Source of the DNA: JACRLW01 sp050181465
Lineage (GTDB): Bacteria > Planctomycetota > UBA1135 > UBA2386
Length of the DNA stretch: 64,000 bases
Assembly (NCBI GenBank): GCA_050181465.1
Contig: JBFXDD010000005.1
Span: 62,001 to 126,000 of the forward strand
Reading direction: 5' to 3'
Position numbers and translations under genes: made by a program
Notes under the pieces: generated by a model
Told to the model about the DNA's origin: nothing
Database searches by the model: none
What the model saw: only the letters and a program-made list of their open reading frames with translations
Shown: piece by piece, positions 26,483 to 36,003 of the stretch
Layout: each line of letters starts with the position of its first letter
Numbering within the stretch: position 1 is the first letter of the stretch

Positions 26483-28477
26483 ATGACCGTGCTCGCGAGT
26501 GAGCGATCTTCCCGTCCGGCGATCCGTTTGTCGATCGCAGCGCCGTCCATCGTGATGGATGTCTTGGCGTTTCTCGCCATGACGCTCTCGATTGCGATCG
26601 ACTCGACGATCGCCTCGCTACGCTCGGCACACCTCGGCGCGATGGACCGCATCCTCACCGGGGGGCAGTTGCCGAGCCTTCGACTTCATGGCCGACTCGA
26701 TGCACTCGAGCCCGCTGTCGAGACCCTGCGCGGGCGCCCCGAGGTCCGCGCCGTCGCAACCAGAAGAGCACACCGCATCACGCTGACGAGCCACGGCGAC
26801 GCAGAACTGATTGTGGTGATCGCAGAACTGGGTTTGGAGGCGATGGCGACGAAGGGGCGACTTCGCATCGACGGCAAGCCGCCGACGGCCGACGCGCTCC
26901 TGCTCCACGTGGACACCGCACGAAGCCTGGGAGTCGGCATCGGTGATCGCGTCGTGATCGATCAACCGAGCCCGGCGACGCTCCAGGTCAGCGGGACCTT
27001 TCAGACGACCATCGAGCTGCGCGGCCTTCCGCTGATGGCGATCGGCGATTCGGGCCTCGTCCTGGACCGCTCGACCCTAGTCGCAGCCGGCGCTGAGGCG
27101 TTCGTCGCCTCGAGTAGCGACGCGAGCGAGATCGCGGCGACGTTGAAGCACTGCGAGGGCGTGCAGGTCGCAGTCGAACCGATGCTCGCAGTCACGGGGC
27201 GGATGCGGGCCGCGATCGCGATGTCGCTCGAACTCGCCGGCTGGATGGCCACGATCCTAGGACTGATCGCGTTGGCCGCCGTGGGAAGCGAACGCGCTCG
27301 GCGGGGCCGCGAGCGACTTGCGCTGCACTTGGATCTGGGCACCCCGACCTCGCATCTCCTGCGCCTCCTCGCGGTGCCGACACTGCTGCGGGCGTGGATT
27401 GCGATCGGTGCCGGAACCGCCGTCGGACACAGCGCAGCCGGATCCTTCATCGCACCCCTCGCCGCATGGACGACCCTGCAGGTCGGACACGGGATCACGC
27501 TGCCGTCGCCTCGACTCGAATTCGGTCATGTCGCGTTCTTGCTCACAGTCGCCGCACTGCTTGCCGCATGGCAGGCGAGTCGGGCACTGAGAGAGGTGGG
27601 AGAGCGCGCCTCGCGACGCCGCGTCGGCACGCGACGATCGCTTCTCCCGATCGCCGTCGGCGCGCTGTCGACGAGTGCGATGCTGCAATGGACTGGCTGG
27701 ACCGCGCAACATCCTGCACTGCGCGTGATCGGACTCGCCAGCGCCGTGTTCGGGCTCGTGCTGATGATCGATCCGGCGCTCGCATTCATCGTCTCTAGAT
27801 TGAAAGCCCCCGTCCGCTTCATGGTCGAACCGCGAATGTCGGGCACAAGCTCTGGAGTGCTCCCGATCGTGCGTCTCCACTTCGTCGTCGCCGCGCTCGC
27901 GATGGGCCTCGGGATGGTTTCGACGAGCTTGACACACGCCGTGGGTCGGGAGAGTGAACGCCGTTTCGGAGGCGACTACATCGGGATCCCATCGCACGAG
28001 TTGTTGGGCCTCGACCTCGGCGAGGATCTCCTCGTGGAACAGGCACCTCGCCGCGAAGCATTTCGAACGGCCTCGCACGTCGTCATCGATGCGCTAGACG
28101 AGTTCCGTGGATTGTTGCTGTCCTGCGGCGCGCTGAGCCTCGCGTGCCTCATCGTGGCGGAAGCGCGATCACGCCGGCGCGAGGATGCTCTGGCGGCTGA
28201 TCTCGGCGCAGAGCCGAACATGCCGGCGCGATGGAACGCGGTCACCTACGGCATCGCATTCGCGGTCAGCGGGGCGCTCGCGATCCCCGCCGCCGCGTTT
28301 CTCGCTGCCGCCTGGTGTCAGGGCACTTTGCGGCATCTCCTCGATTGGCGAGTGGACTTCGCCAGTCCTTCGCTCGGAACCTGGGTCGCGGGACTGGTCG
28401 TCGGCGCCGCGCTCACGGCTTGCAGCGCATGGGCTTCCTGGAATGCTGAGTTCAGCCGCGCGCGCCGCGAAAGATGA
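26483..28477 (+). CDS. FtsX-like ABC transporter permease
   Basis: 664 residues. An N-terminal membrane segment (VLAFLAMTLSIAIDSTIA) is followed by a periplasmic domain of about 200 residues containing the pattern of FtsX/MacB permeases. Three further spans (IAMSLELAGWMATILGLIALAAVG, LLRLLAVPTLLRAWIAIG, FLLTVAALLAAWQASRAL) precede a second half with more spans. The duplication recalls LolC/LolE-type or MacB proteins, but no family signature decides the substrate. Transport of a lipid, lipoprotein or peptide is possible. It overlaps the convergent DUF486 gene by 26 nt. It is divergent from its likely ATPase partner. Confidence 0.82.
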   Translation: MTVLASERSSRPAIRLSIAAPSIVMDVLAFLAMTLSIAIDSTIASLRSAHLGAMDRILTGGQLPSLRLHGRLDALEPAVETLRGRPEVRAVATRRAHRITLTSHGDAELIVVIAELGLEAMATKGRLRIDGKPPTADALLLHVDTARSLGVGIGDRVVIDQPSPATLQVSGTFQTTIELRGLPLMAIGDSGLVLDRSTLVAAGAEAFVASSSDASEIAATLKHCEGVQVAVEPMLAVTGRMRAAIAMSLELAGWMATILGLIALAAVGSERARRGRERLALHLDLGTPTSHLLRLLAVPTLLRAWIAIGAGTAVGHSAAGSFIAPLAAWTTLQVGHGITLPSPRLEFGHVAFLLTVAALLAAWQASRALREVGERASRRRVGTRRSLLPIAVGALSTSAMLQWTGWTAQHPALRVIGLASAVFGLVLMIDPALAFIVSRLKAPVRFMVEPRMSGTSSGVLPIVRLHFVVAALAMGLGMVSTSLTHAVGRESERRFGGDYIGIPSHELLGLDLGEDLLVEQAPRREAFRTASHVVIDALDEFRGLLLSCGALSLACLIVAEARSRRREDALAADLGAEPNMPARWNAVTYGIAFAVSGALAIPAAAFLAAAWCQGTLRHLLDWRVDFASPSLGTWVAGLVVGAALTACSAWASWNAEFSRARRER

Positions 28478-28802
28478 ACCACGCTGCGCCGCACAAGCAC
28501 AGTGCAGCCCATAGGTAGTCGAGCTTGATCGGCTCCTTCAGATAGAAGATCGCGATCGGAACGAACACGCCCAACGCGATCACTTCCTGGAGGATCTTCA
28601 ACTGACCGATCGAGTAGACCTCGTGCCCGATCCGGTTGGCCGGTACTTGGAGCAGGTACTCGAACAGCGCCACTCCCCAGCTCAGCAACGCCGCGAAGAT
28701 CCATGGCTTCTGGCTCAGCTCCTTCAAGTGAGCGTACCAGGCCAAGGTCATGAAGACGTTGGAGGCAGTGAGAAGCAGGATGGTCTTGGCGAGCACGCTC
28801 AT
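28452..28802 (-). CDS. DUF486 small multidrug-type membrane protein
   Basis: 116 residues with four hydrophobic segments: ILLLTASNVFMTLAWYAHL, FAALLSWGVALFEYLLQVP, ALGVFVPIAIFYL and LWAALCLCGAAWFIF. This is the DUF486 family of the drug/metabolite transporter superfamily (the Ala-Asn-Arg-Ile segment VPANRIGH and SIGQLKILQEV are typical). The transported compound is unknown. Its last 26 nt overlap, in antisense, the end of the FtsX-like permease gene. Confidence 0.9.
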   Translation of the reverse strand: MSVLAKTILLLTASNVFMTLAWYAHLKELSQKPWIFAALLSWGVALFEYLLQVPANRIGHEVYSIGQLKILQEVIALGVFVPIAIFYLKEPIKLDYLWAALCLCGAAWFIFRGARG

Positions 28803-28862
28803 GCCGCGAGCGAGTAACCCCGCGCGAACTCCTGTGCAAGCGGACCGCGGCGAAGGGCTACC

Positions 28863-29402
28863 TCAAGGCTGCTTGTTCAGTGTCGCGTTTCCAGCCGCCG
28901 TGGCGGACGAATCGAAGGTGATCGTGACGGCACCATTGATCGTCGTCGCTCCCCAGGTTCCGGTGAGCACGAAGCGATCCACGGAACCGGGGATGTTCGC
29001 ACCCTGGATCGTGAACTGGCCGTTGCCGTTCATCGTGGCGGTGACATCGCCGTAGACCGACGACGTCTGCGGAGTCAGCGTCGCGGTCGTGCCGCTGAAC
29101 GTGGCGTTGAAGCTCTCCGCCGCGGGATCGGCACCGCCGAACACGCCGCCGTCCATGTCGACGGTGACCGTCAGGGTCCCGCCCGCCGTGGAGACCACGA
29201 CGGTGACCGCACCGGAACTGCTGAAAGTGGTGTTGTTCCAGGTGCCGGACCAGGTTCCGAGGAAGGCTGCCGGGTCGAAGGTCACCGATCCGCCGCCACC
29301 GCCGTTGTTGCACCCCGTGGAGCCGATCCCGATGCCGAGAGAGAGAAGCAGAGAGAGGAGCGAGAGCCGGCGAGCGGAGCGAGGGCTGGTAGGCGATGCC
29401 AT
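28863..29402 (-). CDS. Secreted lipoprotein, glycine-rich linker and beta domain
   Basis: 179 residues from the ATG at 29402; the frame is open for a further 20 codons but without meaning. The signal peptide ends in STGC (lipobox) followed by NNGGGGG, a flexible linker. The mature domain is beta-rich, threonine/glycine-rich text with a recurring pattern (GTWSGTWNN, GTLTVTVDMDGGVFGG, VTATMNGNGQFTIQG, GTWGATTINGAVTITF), suggestive of a barrel or jelly-roll sheet. No family recognised. It is divergent from the alpha/beta hydrolase gene with 93 nt between the starts. Confidence 0.8.
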   Translation of the reverse strand: MASPTSPRSARRLSLLSLLLSLGIGIGSTGCNNGGGGGSVTFDPAAFLGTWSGTWNNTTFSSSGAVTVVVSTAGGTLTVTVDMDGGVFGGADPAAESFNATFSGTTATLTPQTSSVYGDVTATMNGNGQFTIQGANIPGSVDRFVLTGTWGATTINGAVTITFDSSATAAGNATLNKQP

Positions 29403-29495
29403 GCGTGGGACACGCGCAACCTGGCGACGCTTTCTGCCAACCCAGGGCGAATTTCCCGGCACACGGCGCTGCCGAAAGCTCTACTCCGCGACCCC

Positions 29496-30599
29496 GTGCT
29501 CATCCTTCCTGCCGCGATCGCGTCGTTCACCATCGCCACGTGGCTCCTCCTGCTGCTGCTCTGCGGAGGCCGCGCACTCTTCGGCCGGCTGCACGCCGGC
29601 TGGGGACGGCGCGCGCTGTGGCTCACCCTCGTCTCGATCCCGATTCACGCCTTTCTGACCGTTCCGGGTGTCTTCGGGTGGATCGGGTCCGGGTCGGTGG
29701 CAACACGGCGAGACGAGCGCGGCTATCGCGGCCCGATCCTCGCGTCCGACGGCCGTTGGTTGATGCAGACGCGCGACTCTCTCGACGCGGAGGCGAGCGG
29801 GACGTCGCCGAAGGAGGCCAACCCCTATCGCCTCGAACTGCGATCCAGCGACGGCCTCGCACTTCGCGCCTTCCTGGTTCCGCCATTGGGGTCGACACGC
29901 GCCAGCGTGGTCTTGGTCCACGGATTGTTTCGCGGAGCGTTCGAGCTCGAGACGGTCGGCGCGATGTTCCGCGACCTCGGCTGCGAAGTGCTGCTCCTCG
30001 AGTATCGCAATCACGGCGGCAGCGATCGCGCCGCGGCGAGCTTCGGTCCGGACGAATCGCTCGACGTGAGTGCAGCCGTCGACTGGCTGCGATCGCGAGC
30101 GGGCGAGGCGAGCCGACGGCCCTTGGTGCTGTTCGGGGTCAGCATGGGAACCGCGGCCGTCGTGATGGCGGCGGCTCGTACGCAAGACCTCGCGGCGATC
30201 GTCCTCGACGCGCCGCTCGGCGACGCGCTCGCGACAGCCCATCGCATGCTGGCCCGCGGTCCCGGCGGGCGGAAAGCGTGGGCGTTCCCACAGCCGTTCC
30301 GCAGCTTGATCCTCATCTCTCTGGAAACCTTCTCCGGCATCGACCTCCGCGATGCCAATCCCGTCGCGGTTCTGCCGCGACTCGGGCACGTCGATCGCGT
30401 GCTCGTCATCGGCGGCGCACTCGACTCGAGAATGCCGCCGGAAGAGGTGCGGAGCTTCTTCGAACGGCTTCCTCAGAAGGAGTCGGCGAAGGACCTGTGG
30501 ATCCGCGCCGGTGCCGATCACGGCGATGTCTGGCGAGTCGACCCGGATGGGTATCGCTCGCGACTCGCAGCCCTGCTCGACGCCGTCGCACCCCGCTGA
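29496..30599 (+). CDS. Membrane-anchored alpha/beta hydrolase
   Basis: 367 residues, GTG start. Two N-terminal hydrophobic segments (ASFTIATWLLLLLLCGG and LWLTLVSIPIHAFLTVPGVFG) place the enzyme at the membrane. The hydrolase fold starts with SVVLVHGLFRG; the nucleophile elbow is GVSMGTA (Ser), the acid is Asp in GGALDSRMP and the catalytic His is in GADHGDV. All three residues are therefore present. Substrates may be lipids or peptides, unknown. The domain looks like the YbbK/BD-FAE-type lipases and hydrolases of many planctomycetes. Confidence 0.85.
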   Translation: MLILPAAIASFTIATWLLLLLLCGGRALFGRLHAGWGRRALWLTLVSIPIHAFLTVPGVFGWIGSGSVATRRDERGYRGPILASDGRWLMQTRDSLDAEASGTSPKEANPYRLELRSSDGLALRAFLVPPLGSTRASVVLVHGLFRGAFELETVGAMFRDLGCEVLLLEYRNHGGSDRAAASFGPDESLDVSAAVDWLRSRAGEASRRPLVLFGVSMGTAAVVMAAARTQDLAAIVLDAPLGDALATAHRMLARGPGGRKAWAFPQPFRSLILISLETFSGIDLRDANPVAVLPRLGHVDRVLVIGGALDSRMPPEEVRSFFERLPQKESAKDLWIRAGADHGDVWRVDPDGYRSRLAALLDAVAPR

Positions 30600-30615
30600 C
30601 GGAGTCGGTCGGACC

Positions 30616-32907
30616 TCAGTAGCGATTCACTTCGACCACCCAGTTCGTGCTGATCTCGGCGACCTGGCGGCCTTGGCGGTCGAACTCGCGCACCGCACCG
30701 TTCTCGCCGACCACGGTATGACCGTTGGGAAGTCGGTCGGCATCGCTCGGTGCGTTCAGCCCCGTGATCTCCAGGACGATCTGGCCGGTTGGGTCGACCT
30801 CGATCACTCGATTCGCACCGCGCTCGGTGATCAGGGTATTGCCATTCGCCAGCCGATCGGCGTCGAACAGGGAATTCCTCGCGGAATACTCCCAGACGAT
30901 CTGCCCGGCACGATCGACTTCGATCACCCGATCCTTGCCGGGGGTCGCATCGACGATCAGTGTGTTGCCGTCCGGAAGGCGCTCCACGTCGTAGGACTTC
31001 ACGCCGGTGTAGGACCACACGATCTGCTTCTCGGGTGTGACCTCGATCACGCGGAGCCCGATGGTGTCGGCAATGAGAGTATTGCCGTTCGAGAGCCGAT
31101 CGACGTCGTACGGATTCCTCACCTGATCGAAACTCCAGACTTCCTTACCGGAGCGGGTCACCTCGACGACACGGTCAAGGGCGTACTCGGCAATGAGGAT
31201 GTTGCCATTGTCCAGGCACTCTGCATCCCAAGCACCGAAGACATCGTTGATGACGAACAGCTCATTGCCTCGTTCGTCGATCTCGACGACTCGATTCTCG
31301 GAGAATTCGGCGAGCAGTGTGAAACCCCACTGCGCTCCGGCCGAAACTCCGAAATCCATACGTTTGATCTGGTTCGAGTCGATGCGAGCAGCCCCGATCC
31401 CGGTTACGGCGACGTCGAACGATTCGGCATCGGCCCGCCCCAGATATGCGAGAAGCTTCTCGCCGGTCACGAGGTCGATTCGAACCAAGGGATCCGGATC
31501 GAGCTCGATCGCGTTCGGCCGTCGAAACATCACGCCGGCGATGTCGGCCACGGGAATCGAGACGGTGGACTTGTCGGCAGATTCCAGCGCGAGAGTCGCG
31601 CCGGCGATCGACACGATCCTGCCATCGCGCAGAGCGCCGTCTCGCAGCCGCACGCGATCGAATTGATGCGACGCTCCGATGAGTCGATCGAGTGTTGGGT
31701 CGATCGCGAGTCCTTGGACCTCCCTGCGGGGCACGGTGAGCTCGCCGAAGGCACCGTGACGGACCCGCAGTACGTCGTCACCGATCGAGAGGAGTTCGAC
31801 CGCGAGCAACGAGCCCTGTGCGAGAAACATGCGGATCCGCGAGTCCGTCGCGACAGCTCCCTGCGGGAACTCGATCGAAGTGCACGCATCGCGCGCCAGC
31901 TCGAGGACCGGCAGACCCTCGACCGCACCTTGGATCCGGATGGTCGAACTCGTCACCGACTCGAAGGCAGCCTTTGTCACTTCGCCGGTAGCGAACCGAA
32001 TCGTCGCTTCCGAGAGAGTCGCAGTCGACTTCCCGCGAACCGGCAGTTGGAGCAAGCCTCGCAGCTCTTCCGGCAACTTGTCGCCGAGCTCGAGAACTCG
32101 GCGGCGGATCCCCCCGTCGTCGGCGCGCAACGCCAAGTCGAGCAGCACTCCGCTGAGTTCACTCCTGGCGAACTGGCTGGCATCGCCGAGGAGATCGAGA
32201 AGCAGCGCGCCCTCGACGTCGGTGCCGATTCGTGCGAGTCCCGATAGGCACGCGCGTCGCGCGGAGTTCGGCCGTCCCTCGCGGCGAGCCCGCGCCACGA
32301 GAACACGCGCATCCTCGAGCGACCCAACGGCACCCAGCGACCGCGCGGCGAGATCTCGGACGATCGAGTCCGAATGGGAGAGCGCGCTGACGAGTGCTTC
32401 TCGAAGTTCCGGCGACGACGGCAAGTGGATCGCCGTGGCGACCAGCCCCCGGAGCATGCGCAATTCTCGACGCGCCGCTTCCTTTCCTGCCGCGGAGATG
32501 GCTTGCAACACGCGTTCACTGCGACGCCGCTCCTCGAAGGTGCGCCCGTGTTGCGCGCGCTCTTCGATCTGCGTGATCCCTCGGCCACCGATCTGTGTCA
32601 GCGTCCGCTCGGCTTCCTCGCGCGCCAGCCAACGCTCGTCGGCGAGCTGGTCGAGGTAGCGTTCGATCTTGAGTCGATACTCCCGATGGTCGCCGTGGAT
32701 CAGGCGGGCGATCGCGGCGTGGGTGGCTGGGTCGGCGACCAGTCGCCCCATCTCCGCGAACTGCGGAAGCAGACTTTCCTGCTGGAACCCCTCGGTCGCG
32801 GACCGGAGGTCTTCGACGCCGAGCTGGTCCTGCGCCGGGGCGGCGGGGCACACCCAGAATGCGACGACCCAGGCCGCGACGAAGGTCAGAGATGCTCGTG
32901 ACGTCAT
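30616..32907 (-). CDS. Exported HEAT-repeat and beta-propeller protein
   Basis: 763 residues. A signal peptide (LTFVAAWVVAFWVCPAAPAQ) is followed by helical HEAT-like repeats (about residues 60-290: LVSALSHSDSIVRDLAARSLGAVG, GLARIGTDVEGALLLDLLGD), a beta-rich middle domain, and a C-terminal propeller of about six blades. Each blade carries text of the type NGNTLIAD-x-RVIEV and IVWSY, close to NHL/arylsulfotransferase-like propellers. It probably binds an extracellular or periplasmic partner. The gene is divergent from the PQQ-like gene; element copy B lies in the shared upstream region. Antisense to it a spurious 631-codon frame is open, a consequence of the GC-rich repeat codons. Confidence 0.82.
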   Translation of the reverse strand: MTSRASLTFVAAWVVAFWVCPAAPAQDQLGVEDLRSATEGFQQESLLPQFAEMGRLVADPATHAAIARLIHGDHREYRLKIERYLDQLADERWLAREEAERTLTQIGGRGITQIEERAQHGRTFEERRRSERVLQAISAAGKEAARRELRMLRGLVATAIHLPSSPELREALVSALSHSDSIVRDLAARSLGAVGSLEDARVLVARARREGRPNSARRACLSGLARIGTDVEGALLLDLLGDASQFARSELSGVLLDLALRADDGGIRRRVLELGDKLPEELRGLLQLPVRGKSTATLSEATIRFATGEVTKAAFESVTSSTIRIQGAVEGLPVLELARDACTSIEFPQGAVATDSRIRMFLAQGSLLAVELLSIGDDVLRVRHGAFGELTVPRREVQGLAIDPTLDRLIGASHQFDRVRLRDGALRDGRIVSIAGATLALESADKSTVSIPVADIAGVMFRRPNAIELDPDPLVRIDLVTGEKLLAYLGRADAESFDVAVTGIGAARIDSNQIKRMDFGVSAGAQWGFTLLAEFSENRVVEIDERGNELFVINDVFGAWDAECLDNGNILIAEYALDRVVEVTRSGKEVWSFDQVRNPYDVDRLSNGNTLIADTIGLRVIEVTPEKQIVWSYTGVKSYDVERLPDGNTLIVDATPGKDRVIEVDRAGQIVWEYSARNSLFDADRLANGNTLITERGANRVIEVDPTGQIVLEITGLNAPSDADRLPNGHTVVGENGAVREFDRQGRQVAEISTNWVVEVNRY

Positions 32908-32943
32908 GCGCTCGATGCTTCGGTGGGAAGACGGTGCCGCGGG

Positions 32944-33076
32944 CTAGCCCGGACCATTCGTGAACGTCGTCGCGAGATCGCCGCAGGTCGATGGCCAGGG
33001 AGGAGCCGACGTAGCGACGCCGTCGGGCGCGATTTTTGGGTGATCGCACCAGACGTTCACGAAGAGTTCGGGCTAG
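32944..33076 (+). repeat. Palindromic MITE-like element, copy B (internally deleted)
   Basis: 133-bp copy with both ends intact (CTAGCCCGGA at 32944, TTCGGGCTAG to 33076) and about 50 bp missing from the middle relative to copy C, including the central palindrome. It is in the same orientation as copy C. It lies 36 nt from the start of the HEAT/propeller gene, in the divergent promoter region. Confidence 0.9.
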
Positions 33077-33357
33077 GGTCTGACAGTAGCCACAAGGAGG
33101 CGGACCGTCCCCCTCGCCGGTTTCGGACACTCAACGTAGAGTGGGCGCCGCCCGTTCTGTCCTTGCCCGAGATCAGAACGCCGACTCGCGAACCCCAACC
33201 CGCCGTGCCGAAGCCCCGCACCTCGCGGCCGAAGCCGCAGCCACGGACTGTCGCGTCTCCGCTGCGCCTCGATCCGGGAGACACTCGCGGCCGCGGCGAG
33301 GCCGACCCCTTCGAGCCACCCGGCGCGGGCCGCCGGCTCGAAGCCGCTACCCGGTGC

Positions 33358-36003
33358 GTGTTCGCCGCAGCGCTGATCCTGGCAACGTGCGCGGTCGGGA
33401 GCGCCGACGCCCCGGCGCAAGAGCCGCCGCTGCCCGCGACTGCCGGCGAGGATTCGCCGGACGGCCCCGTGGTGCACATGCTCGAGAGCCCGAACATCGA
33501 TCGCTTTCTCCGGCGGGCGCAGGAATTCCTCGCCAGGTCGGAATGGGAGCAGGCGATCACGGTGCTGCAGGACGTGGTGGACGGGCGCACCCTCGCGGAA
33601 GAACTCCCGACCACGCCGACGCCGTCCGAGTCGCCAACCGACTCGGCGCCTACGGCACCGGACGAGACTTCCGAGAACTGGGGTGAGATCGGGGAGTCCG
33701 CCTCGATGATGGTCTTCAGTCAGGACCAACGACTGTTCCGGCCGGTGCAGCGCTTGTGCCAAGACCTCCTGGCATCGCTTCCGGCAGAGGGCGTTGCCGC
33801 CTACCGCGCGCGCTTCGAGATCGACGCCGAACGGCAATTGGCGCAAGCGCGCGAGAGCGGGCGAATCGATGCCTTCCGCGCCGTGCACGATCGCTACTTC
33901 CTGACCAAGGCCGGGGGCACCGCGCTCCGCGAAGCTGCGGACCGTCAGCTCGACTCCGGTCGCTTCCGCCAAGCCCACCGCTCCTACCGGGACCTGCTCG
34001 AGGTCTACCCAGAGGCACTACGTCGAGACTTGGGGCTCGACGATCTGTGGTTGCGGGTTCGCGCACTGATCTGCCTGAGCCTCATGGGCGAGCGAAGTTC
34101 GGCTGCCGCGTCGATCGCCGAGTTGGTGGAACACCACCCCGACGACTCGATCCGAATCGCCGGGGAACTCATCCCCGTCCGTGAGATCGCCAACTCGCCG
34201 ATCTTCCAGACGGCAGCGCGAGTTCCGTCCGCGCGCAGGAGCGACGACGAACTGCGACTGAGTGGTCCAGAGGACACCTTGCTGCCGTTCTTCGAATATC
34301 GCTACGAAGACGGCGACCCCTACCGGGCCGGCAAGATCTCTAACCAAGATCACGTCATCTTCCTGCAATCCACTTCCGGCATCGCCGGACTGCCCAAGGT
34401 CACGGAACTCCGACCGGGCACGAGTGTGACCTTCGCGGGCACCGAACCAGGAATCACCAACGAGGTGTTCTTCCTGGATCACTATCGACTGACCAAGGTC
34501 GAGGTGCCGTCGGGCCGCATCCTGGCGATGGCGAACACGAACAACAGTCTCGATGAGCTGCGTGTTCAAGATCCTCGCGCGGGTCACGCGCGGTCGCGAA
34601 TTCCCGTGTACGACCAGGTTCTGCTCCGCGCGACGGTCGCGGAAGACCGCGTGTTCACGATCACCGGGGTCGGCGCGGAGCGAGCTTCGGGCGTGTCGCC
34701 CATTCTTCGCACGGTGCTGCGCTGCTACGCGCGCGACGACCTGCGACTGCTGTGGAGCACCGTCGACGAACCGCTTCTGGATTCGGCAACCTTCCTCGCG
34801 GCAGCCACGATCGCCGATGGCAAGCTGTACGTGCCCGCACTCGTCGGCGGCACGTTCTGGCTGGCCTGCCTGAGCGCGGCGGATGGATCCATCCATTTCC
34901 GCACGCCGATCCACCGCGGCGGCACCCTTCTCGCGAAGCCGCCGGCGGTCCCCGCGGTGGTCGATGGGGGGATCGCCTTCGTCTCGACCAACGCTGGAAC
35001 CGTCGCCGCGATCGACGCCGTATCCGGCGGCGTTCGCTGGATCCGGCGTTACGAGCGAACCGACCCGCTTCGACCGAAGCGCATCGAGCGCAATCGCCGC
35101 TTGGACGTCGGGGTCTTCGGAGGCTCGATCCTCCACGAGGTCGCGCTCAGCGGTTTCGCACCGACCGACCTGCTGCTGCGCGACGGCCTTCTCGTAATCG
35201 CGCCCACCGACGGCGACCAGTTGTTGTGCCTGGACACCGCCACCGGCGAGGTCGCGTGGCGATTCGAACGCGATCGGTTTCGCGTCATTCTCGGCATGAC
35301 CGACGACACCTTGGTGCTCGCGAGTTCGACCGAGATCATGGCTGTCGACATCCGCGGCGGCCTGCGCAGGTGGCAACGAAACGTTCCTGGCACGCGAACC
35401 GATGGCGAGTGGAGTGGCCGAGGAACCATGATCGGAAACCTCGTCGTGCTCCCGACCGAGCAAGGGCTCTCGGTGACGCCGCTCTCGCCCGATGCGACAT
35501 GGACGACTCTTCGGCTCCCGCCGCTTCGGGTCGGGCACGATCGATTGCGCGGCGCCTTCAACGTGTTCCGGGCGGGACCGTGGCTCGCGGCGGTCTACGC
35601 GGGCGGCTTCGAGGTCTACTCGTCGCGCAGCGCATTGGCATCGCTCCTGGCGGCCACCGTCGATCCGGGCGAGCGGGCTTCCTTGCTCGCGCAGGCCGGC
35701 GACTTGTCGGCTGCGGTGGAAGTCTATGAGTCGATGGTCGGCACGCAGCCGGTGACACTCCCGGACCCACACGGCGCGAGGATGCTGTCGCTGTGCAGTG
35801 AGATCGCACTCGCACAGGCCTCGCGTGGACTTCGCGAGCAGGCGATCACGACCTTGGACCGCGCGCGGAAGTTCGTCGAAGCACCTGGACTGCTGATGCG
35901 ATGGCATCTTGCGCGCATCGAGATCTTCGAAGCGATCGAAGACATGGACGCCGTCGCGAACGAGCAACGCGCTCTCTACCGAGTGATGGAGACCGGGGGA
36001 TGA
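33358..36003 (+). CDS. Exported TPR and PQQ-like beta-propeller protein
   Basis: 881 residues from the GTG at 33358, which opens a hydrophobic stretch (FAAALILATCAVGSADAPA) that looks like a signal peptide. The start is uncertain: the frame is open back through element copy B, and a TTG at 33163 would add a proline/arginine-rich tail. Near residues 30-80 is TPR-like text (FLRRAQEFLARSEWEQAITVLQDV). The C-terminal two thirds is a PQQ-type propeller (AIDAVSGGVRW, LDTATGEVAWRF, RRWQRN). A final TPR-like region ends with ERASLLAQAGDLSAAVEVYE. It stops overlapping the next start by 4 nt, opening the long gene series to 54.1 kb. Confidence 0.78.
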   Translation: MFAAALILATCAVGSADAPAQEPPLPATAGEDSPDGPVVHMLESPNIDRFLRRAQEFLARSEWEQAITVLQDVVDGRTLAEELPTTPTPSESPTDSAPTAPDETSENWGEIGESASMMVFSQDQRLFRPVQRLCQDLLASLPAEGVAAYRARFEIDAERQLAQARESGRIDAFRAVHDRYFLTKAGGTALREAADRQLDSGRFRQAHRSYRDLLEVYPEALRRDLGLDDLWLRVRALICLSLMGERSSAAASIAELVEHHPDDSIRIAGELIPVREIANSPIFQTAARVPSARRSDDELRLSGPEDTLLPFFEYRYEDGDPYRAGKISNQDHVIFLQSTSGIAGLPKVTELRPGTSVTFAGTEPGITNEVFFLDHYRLTKVEVPSGRILAMANTNNSLDELRVQDPRAGHARSRIPVYDQVLLRATVAEDRVFTITGVGAERASGVSPILRTVLRCYARDDLRLLWSTVDEPLLDSATFLAAATIADGKLYVPALVGGTFWLACLSAADGSIHFRTPIHRGGTLLAKPPAVPAVVDGGIAFVSTNAGTVAAIDAVSGGVRWIRRYERTDPLRPKRIERNRRLDVGVFGGSILHEVALSGFAPTDLLLRDGLLVIAPTDGDQLLCLDTATGEVAWRFERDRFRVILGMTDDTLVLASSTEIMAVDIRGGLRRWQRNVPGTRTDGEWSGRGTMIGNLVVLPTEQGLSVTPLSPDATWTTLRLPPLRVGHDRLRGAFNVFRAGPWLAAVYAGGFEVYSSRSALASLLAATVDPGERASLLAQAGDLSAAVEVYESMVGTQPVTLPDPHGARMLSLCSEIALAQASRGLREQAITTLDRARKFVEAPGLLMRWHLARIEIFEAIEDMDAVANEQRALYRVMETGG

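Noticed and set aside
30352..32247. Plus-strand open frame of 631 codons
   Set aside because: It is antisense to the HEAT/propeller gene and reads as the complement of repeated propeller codons; no start context or domain. Similar long antisense frames at 34018-36108, 36036-37367, 42475-43884 and 46648-48231 were rejected for the same reason.
32923..33357. N-terminal extension of the PQQ-like protein across element copy B
   Set aside because: The extension is arginine/proline-rich and partly element-derived; the signal-like stretch begins near 33358, so the frame before it is probably untranslated.
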